The notes: a model not told the origin generated them from the letters alone. 6,962 nucleotides of DNA from an uncultured Micrococcales bacterium (GCA_937952095.1 CALFYG010000155.1:1-6962), one strand, 5' to 3'; numbered from the stretch's first letter, positions 1 to 5,653 are shown. Numbers and translations are program-made.

Positions 1-1
1 C

Positions 2-358
2 GGCGACGACGACTACTTCGCCGTGGATCCGCGGCCACGTTCCTGGTTGGCCGGGCACCCCAGCGCCAACGTCGCCAACTCGCGCTTCTTCGCGGTGGTC
101 GCCCCCAGGACCCTTCCCTCCGAACCGTCCGCGCCCACCTTGGTGGTCCGCGATGAGTTCCGCCTCACCTGGGAGGCGCAGCCGGGCACGCGCTACGACG
201 TCGGTGCTCTAGATTCCGACGGCAGCGTGAAGTGGCTCGCTCAGGACTTCTCCGGGTCGGCGTTGGCCCTCGACGGACTCGATGCACAGACCCGGGTTTT
301 CGTGCGTGCGGTGAACGATGCGGGGTACTCCGCGCGGGTCCGCGCCACATTCAGGTGA
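2..358 (+). CDS. C-terminal fragment of a protein ending in a fibronectin type III-like domain
   Basis: The frame is open from the left window edge (base 2) to TGA at 356-358, so the true start lies outside; the GTG at 23 is only an internal codon. About 118 residues are visible. After a linker containing PSEPSAP, the last ~75 residues read like one fibronectin type III fold: a core tryptophan in LTWEAQPG, then RYDV, a DG turn, a conserved-looking LDGLD before the last strands, and the typical ending VRAVNDAGYSARV. Such domains are common in secreted or surface-anchored actinobacterial proteins and mediate binding or spacing. No membrane segment is visible in this part, and the role of the whole protein cannot be told. 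It ends 23 bases before the next gene, a membrane protein on the same strand, so the two may be co-transcribed. The domain call rests on pattern only. Confidence 0.7.
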   Translation, partial: GDDDYFAVDPRPRSWLAGHPSANVANSRFFAVVAPRTLPSEPSAPTLVVRDEFRLTWEAQPGTRYDVGALDSDGSVKWLAQDFSGSALALDGLDAQTRVFVRAVNDAGYSARVRATFR

Positions 359-381
359 GTGTCGCGCGCAGGCACAGGTGA

Positions 382-1068
382 GTGGCCGATTACCGTAAGA
401 CGGTGAAGAGACTGGTTCTGGGAATCCTGGGAGCGGTGCTGGGACTGCTGGGCCTGGGCCTCATGAGTGCCGGTGCGGTGCTACTCGGCCTGTTCGGCAC
501 TGACGGACAAGCCGAGATCCCTATCGGTCCGGTGACGTCCCAGGCCGGCCGTGCGGTGGTGGTGACCGACTTCGAGATCAGCAGCGACGCCCCGCTGCCG
601 GTCGACGAGCAGTGGTTCGATCTGCGCCTCGAGGTGCAGGGGCAGGATCCGCTGTTCGTCGGTGTGGCATCCAAGGCCGACGCGCTTGAGTACCTACAGG
701 GCGTGCCCTACGAACTGGTGACGGGCATCGACAGTTCCGCGGATACGTTCAACCAGACAACGATCCCGGGTGACCGGGTTCCGGAGGCGCCGGCCTCGCA
801 GCCGTTCTGGAGCGACCAGTCGTCGGGTCGTGACGTCACCGTGGCGTGGCCCGTGAGTGACTCCGACACCACGCTGGTCGTGATGAACGAGGACGCCTCG
901 CGCGTCGTGGACGGCGATGTGTCGGTGCTGGCGACGGTGTCGTGGGCAGGTTCGGCGGCGATCGGCATGGTGATCGCCGGCCTCGTGCTGTTGGTCCTGG
1001 CCATCGTCGTGCTCGTCTTCGCGTTCCGGGCCGGAGAGCGGGATTCGCAGTACCTGCCGAGCGCCTAG
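382..1068 (+). CDS. Two-span membrane protein of unknown function with a large exported domain
   Basis: Encodes 228 residues. One hydrophobic span lies at about residues 10-37, rich in Gly and Leu, and a second at about 190-216. Between them is a ~150-residue hydrophilic domain, probably extracytoplasmic because basic residues (RKTVKR) precede the first span and a short tail ending QYLPSA follows the second. The middle contains LFVGVASKADALEYLQGV, a PFWSDQSSGR stretch and TLVVMNEDA. From memory, uncharacterised actinobacterial membrane proteins share this pattern (an FVG.A......YL.GV segment, an FW..S.SG segment, then VVMN.D), but I know no assigned function. GTG at 382 is the most upstream sensible start. 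The only purine-rich match, AGGTGA at 376-381, touches the start directly, so it is poorly placed; GTG 403 is an alternative. It ends in TAG, 9 bases before pgsA. Confidence 0.75.
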   Translation: MADYRKTVKRLVLGILGAVLGLLGLGLMSAGAVLLGLFGTDGQAEIPIGPVTSQAGRAVVVTDFEISSDAPLPVDEQWFDLRLEVQGQDPLFVGVASKADALEYLQGVPYELVTGIDSSADTFNQTTIPGDRVPEAPASQPFWSDQSSGRDVTVAWPVSDSDTTLVVMNEDASRVVDGDVSVLATVSWAGSAAIGMVIAGLVLLVLAIVVLVFAFRAGERDSQYLPSA

Positions 1069-1071
1069 GCT
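1066..1071 (+). promoter_or_regulatory. Predicted -10 element of a leaderless pgsA transcript
   Basis: TAGGCT matches the actinobacterial housekeeping -10 pattern TANNNT and overlaps the TAG stop codon of the preceding gene. Six bases (1072-1077) separate it from GTG 1078, so transcription would begin at or next to the first base of the start codon. No Shine-Dalgarno sequence precedes this start, which agrees with leaderless translation. No convincing -35 box is seen 17-18 bases upstream. Confidence 0.5.
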
Positions 1072-1077
1072 GTCGAT

Positions 1078-1662
1078 GTGGAGGTGCAATCGACCGAGGT
1101 CCAGACCGACCGGGTGCTGACCGTCCCGAACATCCTGTCGGCGCTGCGCCTGCTCGGGGTGCCTCTGTTCCTGTGGTTGATCCTCGTTCCCGAGGCCGAT
1201 TGGTGGGCGATCGTCGTGCTGGCGATCGCCGGGTTCACCGATTGGCTCGACGGCTACCTGGCCCGCAAGTGGCACCAGATCTCGCGCGTGGGTCAACTCC
1301 TCGACCCCATCGCGGATCGCCTGTACATCCTCGCGACCTTGATCGGACTCCTGCTGCGCGGCATCGTGCCCTTGTGGTTCGTGCTCCTGCTCGTCTCCCG
1401 CGACCTGATCATGAGCGTCGTGCTCGCGGTGCTCAAACGGCGTGGTGTGACCGGTCTGCCCGTGCACTTCCTGGGCAAGGCGGCGACCTTCTGCCTGCTG
1501 TACGCCTTCCCACTGCTGCTGCTCGGTGACGGTACGGGGTGGCTCGCCGACACCGCCAAGATCGTCGGTTGGGCCTTCGCGGTGTGGGGGACCGCACTGT
1601 ACTGGTGGGCCGCGGTGTTGTACCTGGGCCAGGCACGACGGATCATGGCTGCCACTCGATGA
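1078..1662 (+). CDS. pgsA: CDP-alcohol phosphatidyltransferase (PgsA family; phosphatidylglycerophosphate or cardiolipin synthase)
   Basis: A 194-residue integral membrane enzyme that joins a CDP-diacylglycerol phosphatidyl group to an alcohol, releasing CMP. The full family signature D-x2-D-G-x2-A-R-x8-G-x3-D-x3-D is present at residues 55-80: D55, D58, G59, A62, R63, G72, D76 and D80, the four aspartates being the metal and catalytic ligands. Several hydrophobic spans surround it (about 27-52, 82-115, 134-150, 160-184). Length fits the family. It occupies the position of mycobacterial pgsA2 (Rv1822). In actinomycetes such enzymes make phosphatidylglycerophosphate from glycerol-3-phosphate or cardiolipin from phosphatidylglycerol; the sequence alone does not decide the acceptor. 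GTG 1078 is chosen because it lies just after a -10 box and the N-terminal VPNILSALR segment common to the family follows soon after. Its TGA overlaps the next ATG by four bases. Confidence 0.9.
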   Translation: MEVQSTEVQTDRVLTVPNILSALRLLGVPLFLWLILVPEADWWAIVVLAIAGFTDWLDGYLARKWHQISRVGQLLDPIADRLYILATLIGLLLRGIVPLWFVLLLVSRDLIMSVVLAVLKRRGVTGLPVHFLGKAATFCLLYAFPLLLLGDGTGWLADTAKIVGWAFAVWGTALYWWAAVLYLGQARRIMAATR

Positions 1663-2462
1663 ACCATCCGCCGGACAACATCCTCGACCGCCTCATCGCC
1701 GAGGCACAGGCGGACGACTACGCCCTCGCCCAGCGCAACGGCCCCACCACCCGGGGGAATCCCGTCATCGCGGTGCTGTTGTTCGGCCTGATCGGAGTGC
1801 TCCTGGCGACGGCCTTCTGGCAACGCCAGAGTGTGCTGCCCGCCGCGGAGCTGCGACGGGCCGAACTCGTGGAGCGGATCGAGGCGCAGAGTGAGCGGGC
1901 GGAGGCCTCGCAGGTGCAGGCGACCGAGCTGCGCGCCTCGGTCTCGCAACTGCAACAACTGGCGCTGAACGGCCTCGGCGAGGACTTCGGGGAGCAACTG
2001 CGGGCCGTCGAGATCGCCACCGGATTCGTGGGCCTTTCGGGGCCCGGGGCCGTTGTGACCATGGATGACGCGGTGCCACCCCTGCCGCGAGGGGTCGACC
2101 CCGCCGAATCCAAGGTGCTGGACATCGACATGCAGGGTGCGGTCAACGGGTTGTGGCAGGCGGGGGCCCAAGCGATCGCCATCAAAGGTGTGCGGTTGAC
2201 CTCGGTGACCGCGATCCGGACCGCGGGCGAAGCGATCCTGGTGGACTATCGTCCCCTGGAGCCGCCGTATCGCATCGACGCGATCGGCCCCTCCGACTTG
2301 GCAGATCGCTTCAGCCAGAGCCAGGCCGGTGACGACCTTGCACAATTGGGCGAGGACTACGGCATACAGTCGGAGGTGTCGGCCGCGGACGAGGTGACGG
2401 TACCCGCCTCCACGGCGAACCTGCCGACACGGGCCGAGGTCGTGAAGGGTGGAGGGCAATGA
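1659..2462 (+). CDS. DUF881 family membrane-anchored protein (first copy)
   Basis: Encodes 267 residues, homologous by position and pattern to mycobacterial Rv1823. A cytoplasmic N-terminus of ~35 residues (MNHPPDNILDRLI) leads into one membrane span at about 36-53, a heptad-like Glu/Gln/Ala/Arg-rich helix at about 61-105, probably a coiled coil, and an exported DUF881 domain at about 117-257. Family hallmarks include GLSGPGAVVTMDDA, LDIDMQGAVNGLWQAGAQAIAIKG and PPYRIDAIGP. Molecular function is unknown. DUF881 genes sit beside sbp and ftsA/ftsZ in Bacillus (ylxW/ylxX), which suggests an envelope or division role. The start at ATG 1659 is chosen because it forms an ATGA overlap with pgsA; a longer reading from TTG 1539 would lie wholly inside pgsA. 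It ends in another ATGA overlap, so translation is probably coupled along the unit. Confidence 0.88.
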   Translation: MNHPPDNILDRLIAEAQADDYALAQRNGPTTRGNPVIAVLLFGLIGVLLATAFWQRQSVLPAAELRRAELVERIEAQSERAEASQVQATELRASVSQLQQLALNGLGEDFGEQLRAVEIATGFVGLSGPGAVVTMDDAVPPLPRGVDPAESKVLDIDMQGAVNGLWQAGAQAIAIKGVRLTSVTAIRTAGEAILVDYRPLEPPYRIDAIGPSDLADRFSQSQAGDDLAQLGEDYGIQSEVSAADEVTVPASTANLPTRAEVVKGGGQ

Positions 2463-2791
2463 TCGCGCTGATCGGGCTGATCGTGGGGGTCATCCTCGGC
2501 GTGATCTTCTCCCCAGAAGTGCCCACCTGGATGGATGCGTATCTGCCGGTCGCCGTGATCGCTGGTCTCGACGCCGTGTCCGGCGCAGTGCGATCGATGC
2601 TGGACGGCAACTTCTCGGACAAGGTGTTCGTGGTCTCCTTCCTGGGCAACGTCGCCGTGGCCTGCATCCTGGTGTGGCTCGGTGATCAGCTCGGGGTGGG
2701 CGCCCAGATGTCCACGGGCGTGGTGGTGGTTCTGGCCATGCGGATCTTCGCCAACGCCGCCGCGATCCGCCGCAAGGTGTTCAAAGCATGA
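2459..2791 (+). CDS. sbp: Small basic protein family (DUF1290) membrane protein
   Basis: A 110-residue polytopic protein with hydrophobic segments at about 2-17, 27-45, 57-77 and 83-100 and a basic C-terminus (IRRKVFKA). The family core is plain: LPVAVIAGLDAVSGAVRSML at about 29-48, NFSDKVFVVSFLGN, then LGDQLGVGAQ and MRIFANAAAIRRK. It corresponds to Rv1824. Its biochemical role is unknown; in Bacillus the gene lies just upstream of ftsA-ftsZ with DUF881 genes, hence a presumed link to the envelope or divisome. GGAGG at 2451-2455 lies only three bases before the ATG, and the start overlaps the previous stop (ATGA), so reinitiation by the same ribosome is likely. Length and motifs are typical and nothing is missing. 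Confidence 0.9.
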   Translation: MIALIGLIVGVILGVIFSPEVPTWMDAYLPVAVIAGLDAVSGAVRSMLDGNFSDKVFVVSFLGNVAVACILVWLGDQLGVGAQMSTGVVVVLAMRIFANAAAIRRKVFKA

Positions 2792-3453
2792 AGCGCCGGC
2801 AGTGGGCGGTGGCCATCGTCTGTGTGCTGATCGGTGTGGGGGCGGTCGCGGTGGTTCGTGGTCAGCAGCCTGACGAATTCCTCGCCAGCGCCCGCGAACC
2901 CGACCTGGTGCGACTGCTCGACGACCTGCAGGCGAGGCAGACCCGGTTGGACGGCGAGATCCTGCGCCTGCAGTCGGCCGAGCAAAGACTACGGACCGGC
3001 ACATCGGCAGAAGCCCTCCAAGAGACCCAGAAACGAGCCGACGCTTTGCGGGTACTTGCCGGCACAACCCCGGTGAAGGGGCCGGGGATCAAACTGCGCG
3101 TGGACGGACGCGATGCGTTCTTCGCCTCGGATCTGCTCAACACTGTGCAGGAACTGCGCGACGCCGGAGCGGAGGCGATCGAGGTCAACGGCATCCGGGT
3201 GGTCGTGAACACGTGGTTCGCCGACGAGGCGGAGGGGATCTCAGTCAGCGGTACCCGTGTGCAGTCGCCGTTCCTGCTCACAGCGATCAGTGATCCGGCC
3301 ACTATGGCCACCGCCATGCGCATCCCCGGTGGCATCGCCGACACCGTGAAATCCCAGGACGGTTCGCTGGTGATCACGGAACGTGATGAGGTGGAGATCC
3401 TGAGCACCGTGAACCTGCCGGAGCCGGACCCGAACGTGACCGTGACCGACTAA
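2788..3453 (+). CDS. DUF881 family membrane-anchored protein (second copy)
   Basis: Encodes 221 residues, matching Rv1825 in position. A short basic start (MKRRQW) precedes a single span at about 7-24, then a Leu/Arg/Glu-rich helix at about 38-90 that looks like a coiled coil, and a DUF881 domain at about 93-210 containing VKGPGIKLRVDG, LLNTVQELRDAGAEAIEVNG and FLLTAISDP. It lacks the long cytoplasmic N-terminus of the first copy and the two are clearly diverged, so they are old paralogues rather than a recent duplication. Function is unknown; two DUF881 proteins flanking one polytopic DUF1290 protein suggest a membrane complex, which is inference. It starts by ATGA overlap with sbp. Its TAA stop (3451-3453) is also the first half of a putative -10 box for gcvH. 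Confidence 0.88.
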   Translation: MKRRQWAVAIVCVLIGVGAVAVVRGQQPDEFLASAREPDLVRLLDDLQARQTRLDGEILRLQSAEQRLRTGTSAEALQETQKRADALRVLAGTTPVKGPGIKLRVDGRDAFFASDLLNTVQELRDAGAEAIEVNGIRVVVNTWFADEAEGISVSGTRVQSPFLLTAISDPATMATAMRIPGGIADTVKSQDGSLVITERDEVEILSTVNLPEPDPNVTVTD

Positions 3454-3456
3454 TCT
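3451..3456 (+). promoter_or_regulatory. Predicted -10 element of a leaderless gcvH transcript
   Basis: TAATCT matches TANNNT. Seven bases separate it from ATG 3464, which places the expected transcription start at 3463-3464, on the start codon. There is no Shine-Dalgarno sequence in the ten-base gap between the genes. It overlaps the stop codon of the DUF881 gene. No good -35 hexamer is visible. Confidence 0.5.
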
Positions 3457-3463
3457 GCGACGT

Positions 3464-3847
3464 ATGACACCTGACGATCGACGTTTCACCCGCGAACACG
3501 AGTGGGTCATCTCCATGGACAACGGCAATCTGCGCGTCGGCATCACCGATTTCGCTCAGGACGCCCTCGGCGACGTGGTCTTCGTGGCGCTGCCCGAGGT
3601 GGGGGCCAGCGTGAGCGCTGGGGATGCTGTCGGTGAAGTGGAGTCGACCAAGAGTGTGAGCGAGATCTACGCGCCGGTGGCCGGCACGGTCGTGGCCCGC
3701 AACGATGCCGTCGAAACCGCTCCGGAGACGGTCAACGCCGATCCGTACGAAGGCGGATGGTTGTTCGTGCTGCAGCCGGAGGATCCCGAAGCGGTCGAAG
3801 AACTGCTGTCCGCGGAGGACTACGACGCGCTGGTCCACGAGATCTGA
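3464..3847 (+). CDS. gcvH: Glycine cleavage system H protein
   Basis: A 127-residue lipoyl carrier. It shuttles the aminomethyl group left after decarboxylation of glycine by GcvP to GcvT, and is reoxidised by dihydrolipoamide dehydrogenase in the cytoplasm. The N-terminus RRFTREHEWV and the segment VGITDFAQDALGDVVFVALPE are classic for the family. The lipoylation site is K63 within VESTKSVSEIYAP, followed by the matching hairpin half PVAGTVVARND. The C-terminus with GGWLFVLQPEDPE is complete. Length is normal. gcvP lies 2.5 kb downstream, separated by garA, two MerR regulators and a nuclease, as in mycobacteria; gcvT is not in the window. Expression is probably from the leaderless promoter at 3451, independent of the upstream membrane unit. 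Confidence 0.97.
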   Translation: MTPDDRRFTREHEWVISMDNGNLRVGITDFAQDALGDVVFVALPEVGASVSAGDAVGEVESTKSVSEIYAPVAGTVVARNDAVETAPETVNADPYEGGWLFVLQPEDPEAVEELLSAEDYDALVHEI

Positions 3848-3877
3848 GACCTCCCCGGCAAACCCTGACTCTGTGCT

Positions 3878-3883
3878 TAAGGT
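3878..3883 (+). promoter_or_regulatory. Possible -10 element for garA-ftsR
   Basis: TAAGGT fits TANNNT in the 63-base gap between gcvH and garA. It would give a transcript starting near 3890 with a ~20-base leader that includes the GAGGAG ribosome site. The neighbouring TAGAGA at 3883-3888 is an alternative. No -35 box is evident, and readthrough from gcvH is equally possible. Confidence 0.25.
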
Positions 3884-3900
3884 AGAGACTCCACCCCATT

Positions 3901-3906
3901 GAGGAG
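3901..3906 (+). promoter_or_regulatory. Ribosome binding site deciding the garA start
   Basis: GAGGAG lies four bases before GTG 3911. This favours GTG 3911 over the longer reading from TTG 3899, whose first codons would be the ribosome site itself. Confidence 0.7.
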
Positions 3907-3910
3907 TGCA

Positions 3911-4396
3911 GTGAACGACGTTTGTGTGCGATGTGGGCGTCCCTTGGAGCCCGAGGACCGCTTCTGCTCGGCGTGTGGCACGCCCCGGGTGCGTGACGAC
4001 GACGACCCGACCGGTGTGGTCGTCGTCGATGACCGCGACACGGGGCCGATCCCGGTGGTGGAAGGGATGTCCGGACTGACCCGGGGGATGAGCGTGATCG
4101 TCGTGCAACGCGGGCCCGAGATCGGACAACGGTTCGAGCTCTCCGGCGACCGGCTGACCGTGGGACGGTCGGCCGATGCAGACATCATGCTCGACGACGT
4201 GACCGTGTCCCGCCATCACGCCGAGTTCGTGGCGGACGGGGACGGCTGGGCGCTGGTGGATATGGGCTCCCTCAACGGCAGCTACGTGAACCGCCAGTCG
4301 GTGGAGCGGCTCCTGCTCACGACCGGCGACATGATCCAGATCGGCAAGTTCCGCCTGCAGTACCTGCACGCAGATGAGGATCACCTGGCCGAATGA
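3911..4396 (+). CDS. garA: GarA-type FHA domain protein with N-terminal zinc ribbon
   Basis: Encodes 161 residues. A CxxC...CxxC ribbon (C5, C8, C19, C22) should bind zinc. An acidic linker at about 29-51 (four consecutive Asp, then PTGVVVVDDRD) leads to an FHA domain at about 60-150, which reads phosphothreonine. Its recognition residues are visible: GRS at 85-87, SRHH at 100-103 and N122-G123 in GSLNGSYVN. The stretches QRGPEIGQRF, LDDVTVSRHHAEF and QIGKFRL closely match mycobacterial GarA, and the gene holds its exact place between gcvH and ftsR. In mycobacteria and corynebacteria GarA/OdhI binds and inhibits 2-oxoglutarate dehydrogenase (and, in mycobacteria, modulates glutamate enzymes) until phosphorylated on an N-terminal ETTS motif. 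No ETTS is present here; T34 and T44 in the acidic linker are the only comparable threonines. The shared role is likely, but its control may differ. Stop overlaps ftsR (ATGA). Confidence 0.88.
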   Translation: MNDVCVRCGRPLEPEDRFCSACGTPRVRDDDDPTGVVVVDDRDTGPIPVVEGMSGLTRGMSVIVVQRGPEIGQRFELSGDRLTVGRSADADIMLDDVTVSRHHAEFVADGDGWALVDMGSLNGSYVNRQSVERLLLTTGDMIQIGKFRLQYLHADEDHLAE

Positions 4397-5064
4397 GCAC
4401 GCATCTGATGGGGATCGGCGAGACGGTCTCCTCCCTGCGGCCGGACTTCCCCGACGTCAGTGTCAGCAAGATCCGTTTCCTGGAGTCCGAGGGCTTGGTA
4501 TCGCCGTTGCGCACGCCATCTGGATACCGCAAGTACACGCCGGCCCACGTGGAACGCATCCGCTACGTCCTGACCATGCAGCGCGATCACTATCTGCCCC
4601 TGAAGGTGATCGCCGACCACCTCGATGCACTCGATCGTGGTCTCACGCCGCCGGAGCCGGTCGATTCCACCCCACATTCGAGTGCCGCACCCACCCCCAC
4701 GCCGGACGTCGCCTCCCTGGACACCGGTGCCCGGCTCAAACCGTCCGAGGTCTGCCGGGAGTCCGGGCTCAGCGCGGAGGATCTCGACCAGGCCGTCGCT
4801 CTCGGTCTGCTCCCTGACAACAGCGAGTACACCCTCGACCACGTCGAGGCGGCCCGGGCGCTGGCAGCGCTGCGGGATTGTGGCGTACCCGTGCGCAACG
4901 CCAGGCCGGTCTACCTGGCTGTGCGCCGTGAGGTGGATCTGTGCAACACGGTGCTCGGACAGCGACCTTCCGGGGAGACCGACGAGCAGTTCGCGCAGCG
5001 GGCGCAGGAACTCGCCGCGACCATGGCGCGGGTGCATGTGGCCGTGATGCGCTCTCAGTTGTAG
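4393..5064 (+). CDS. ftsR: MerR family transcriptional regulator, FtsR type
   Basis: Encodes 223 residues. The MerR winged helix-turn-helix spans about 6-80: MGIGETVSSLRPDFPDVSVSKIRFLESEGLVSPLRTPSGYRKYT, then YVLTMQRDHYLPLKVIADHL. The LRPDFPDVSVSKIRFLE segment is diagnostic for the Rv1828/FtsR group rather than metal or redox MerR proteins. A Pro/Ser/Thr-rich linker at about 85-112 precedes a helical C-terminal domain (about 115-223) with no metal-type cysteine pattern. In Corynebacterium glutamicum FtsR promotes expression of ftsZ; its signal is unknown. It overlaps garA by ATGA, so the two are translated together, and it is followed by 50 bases before the nuclease gene. A GAGGA at 4376-4380 lies 12 bases upstream, too far to be a good ribosome site, which also points to coupled translation. 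It ends in TAG. Confidence 0.92.
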   Translation: MSTHLMGIGETVSSLRPDFPDVSVSKIRFLESEGLVSPLRTPSGYRKYTPAHVERIRYVLTMQRDHYLPLKVIADHLDALDRGLTPPEPVDSTPHSSAAPTPTPDVASLDTGARLKPSEVCRESGLSAEDLDQAVALGLLPDNSEYTLDHVEAARALAALRDCGVPVRNARPVYLAVRREVDLCNTVLGQRPSGETDEQFAQRAQELAATMARVHVAVMRSQL

Positions 5065-5078
5065 GCATCCGCGCGCCG

Positions 5079-5108
5079 GTGTCAGGTGCTGCGGCATGGG
5101 CGTAGAGT
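5079..5108 (+). promoter_or_regulatory. Predicted promoter of the bifunctional nuclease gene (leaderless)
   Basis: The -10 box TAGAGT (5103-5108) is a strong actinobacterial match and lies six bases before GTG 5115, so the transcript would begin at the start codon. GTGTCA at 5079-5084 matches four of six bases of TTGACA with an 18-base spacer. No Shine-Dalgarno sequence is present. Confidence 0.6.
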
Positions 5109-5114
5109 GATGGC

Positions 5115-5624
5115 GTGCGAGCCGTCGACGTCGTGGGTGTACGGGTGGAGATGCCGTCCAACCAGCCGATCGTGCTGCTGCGCGATGCTGAGACGGACCG
5201 CTTCCTGCCGATCTGGATCGGAGCCGTCGAGGCCACCGCGATCGCGTTCGCGCAGCAGGGGGTACAACCCGAGCGGCCACTCACCCACGACCTGCTGCGC
5301 GATGTCCTGACATAGCCGGGCCGTCGGCTCGACCGAGTGGACATCGTCGACCTGCGGGACGGCATCTTCTTCGCCGAGCTCGTGTTCGACAACGGGGTGA
5401 CCGTCTCCGCGCGTCCATCGGATGCGATCGCCCTGGCTCTGCGTACCGGATCCCCGCTGTTCGCCGCCGACCACGTGCTCGACGAGGCCGCGATCGAGAT
5501 GCCGGCGGAGGATGAGGACGAGGTCGAGGGCGACGAAGAGGGAGCGGAGGCCGAAGTGGAGGCCTTCCGGGAGTTCTTGGACCATGTCACCCCGGAGGAT
5601 TTCGAAGGCGGCAGCCCGCAATGA
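5115..5624 (+). pseudogene. Bifunctional nuclease family protein (DUF151/BFN), interrupted by an in-frame TAG
   Basis: One continuous reading frame of 170 codons, broken at codon 67 by TAG (5313-5315). Before it: VVGVRVEMPSNQPIVLLRD, then DRFLPIWIGAVEATAIAFAQQ and RPLTHDLLRDVLT; after it: RLDRVDIVDLRDGIFFAEL, VSARPSDAIALALRTGSPLF, a strongly acidic stretch and FREFLDHVTPEDF. Together these form a full-length family protein (Rv1829 has ~164 residues). Aligned from memory to Rv1829, the TAG replaces a single residue with no gap, so one base change accounts for it. Family members are small nucleases; a plant relative was reported to cut both DNA and RNA, while the bacterial role is unsettled. 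Start GTG 5115 is supported by the -10 box. The downstream half could only restart at GTG 5337, which has no ribosome site. Causes in order of likelihood: recent nonsense mutation or sequence error, then readthrough. TAG also ends two neighbouring genes, so the codon is not globally reassigned. Confidence 0.85.
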
Positions 5625-5626
5625 TT

Positions 5627-5653
5627 AAATGTCAACCTGAGGTTGAGACATTT
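5627..5653 (+). repeat. Nested inverted repeat upstream of the second MerR gene (candidate operator)
   Basis: A perfect 15-base palindrome, TCAACCT-G-AGGTTGA (5632-5646), is nested in a wider pair AAATGTC (5627-5633) and GACATTT (5647-5653), offset by two bases. It starts three bases after the nuclease stop codon and ends 94 bases before the MerR ATG. A dyad of this size suits a dimeric MerR protein and suggests autoregulation or control by FtsR. It could instead form an RNA hairpin (stem AAATGTC/GACATTT with an inner AACC/GGTT), but there is no real T-tract after it, so a Rho-independent terminator is less likely. Confidence 0.6.

Noticed and set aside
1539..1658. Forty-codon N-terminal extension of the first DUF881 protein from TTG 1539
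   Set aside because: It lies wholly inside pgsA in another frame and reads as Arg-rich shadow sequence; ATG 1659 with its ATGA overlap is the natural start.
1293..2459. Long minus-strand open frame (388 codons), with others at 3374-4384, 4381-5280 and 4769-5818
   Set aside because: All lie opposite confidently identified genes; their products are His/Arg/Pro/Ser-rich without any domain, as expected for antisense frames of high-GC coding DNA.
3899..3910. TTG 3899 as the garA start
   Set aside because: The codons after it are the GAGGAG ribosome site for GTG 3911; the zinc ribbon begins right after 3911.
5313..5315. Genome-wide reassignment of TAG
   Set aside because: TAG is the apparent true stop of the genes ending at 1068 and 5064, so it works as a stop in this genome; only local readthrough remains possible.
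5337..5624. Second half of the nuclease as a separate gene starting at GTG 5337
   Set aside because: It is in the same frame as the first half, contains the second half of a single domain family, and has no ribosome site or -10 box; one interrupted gene is simpler.
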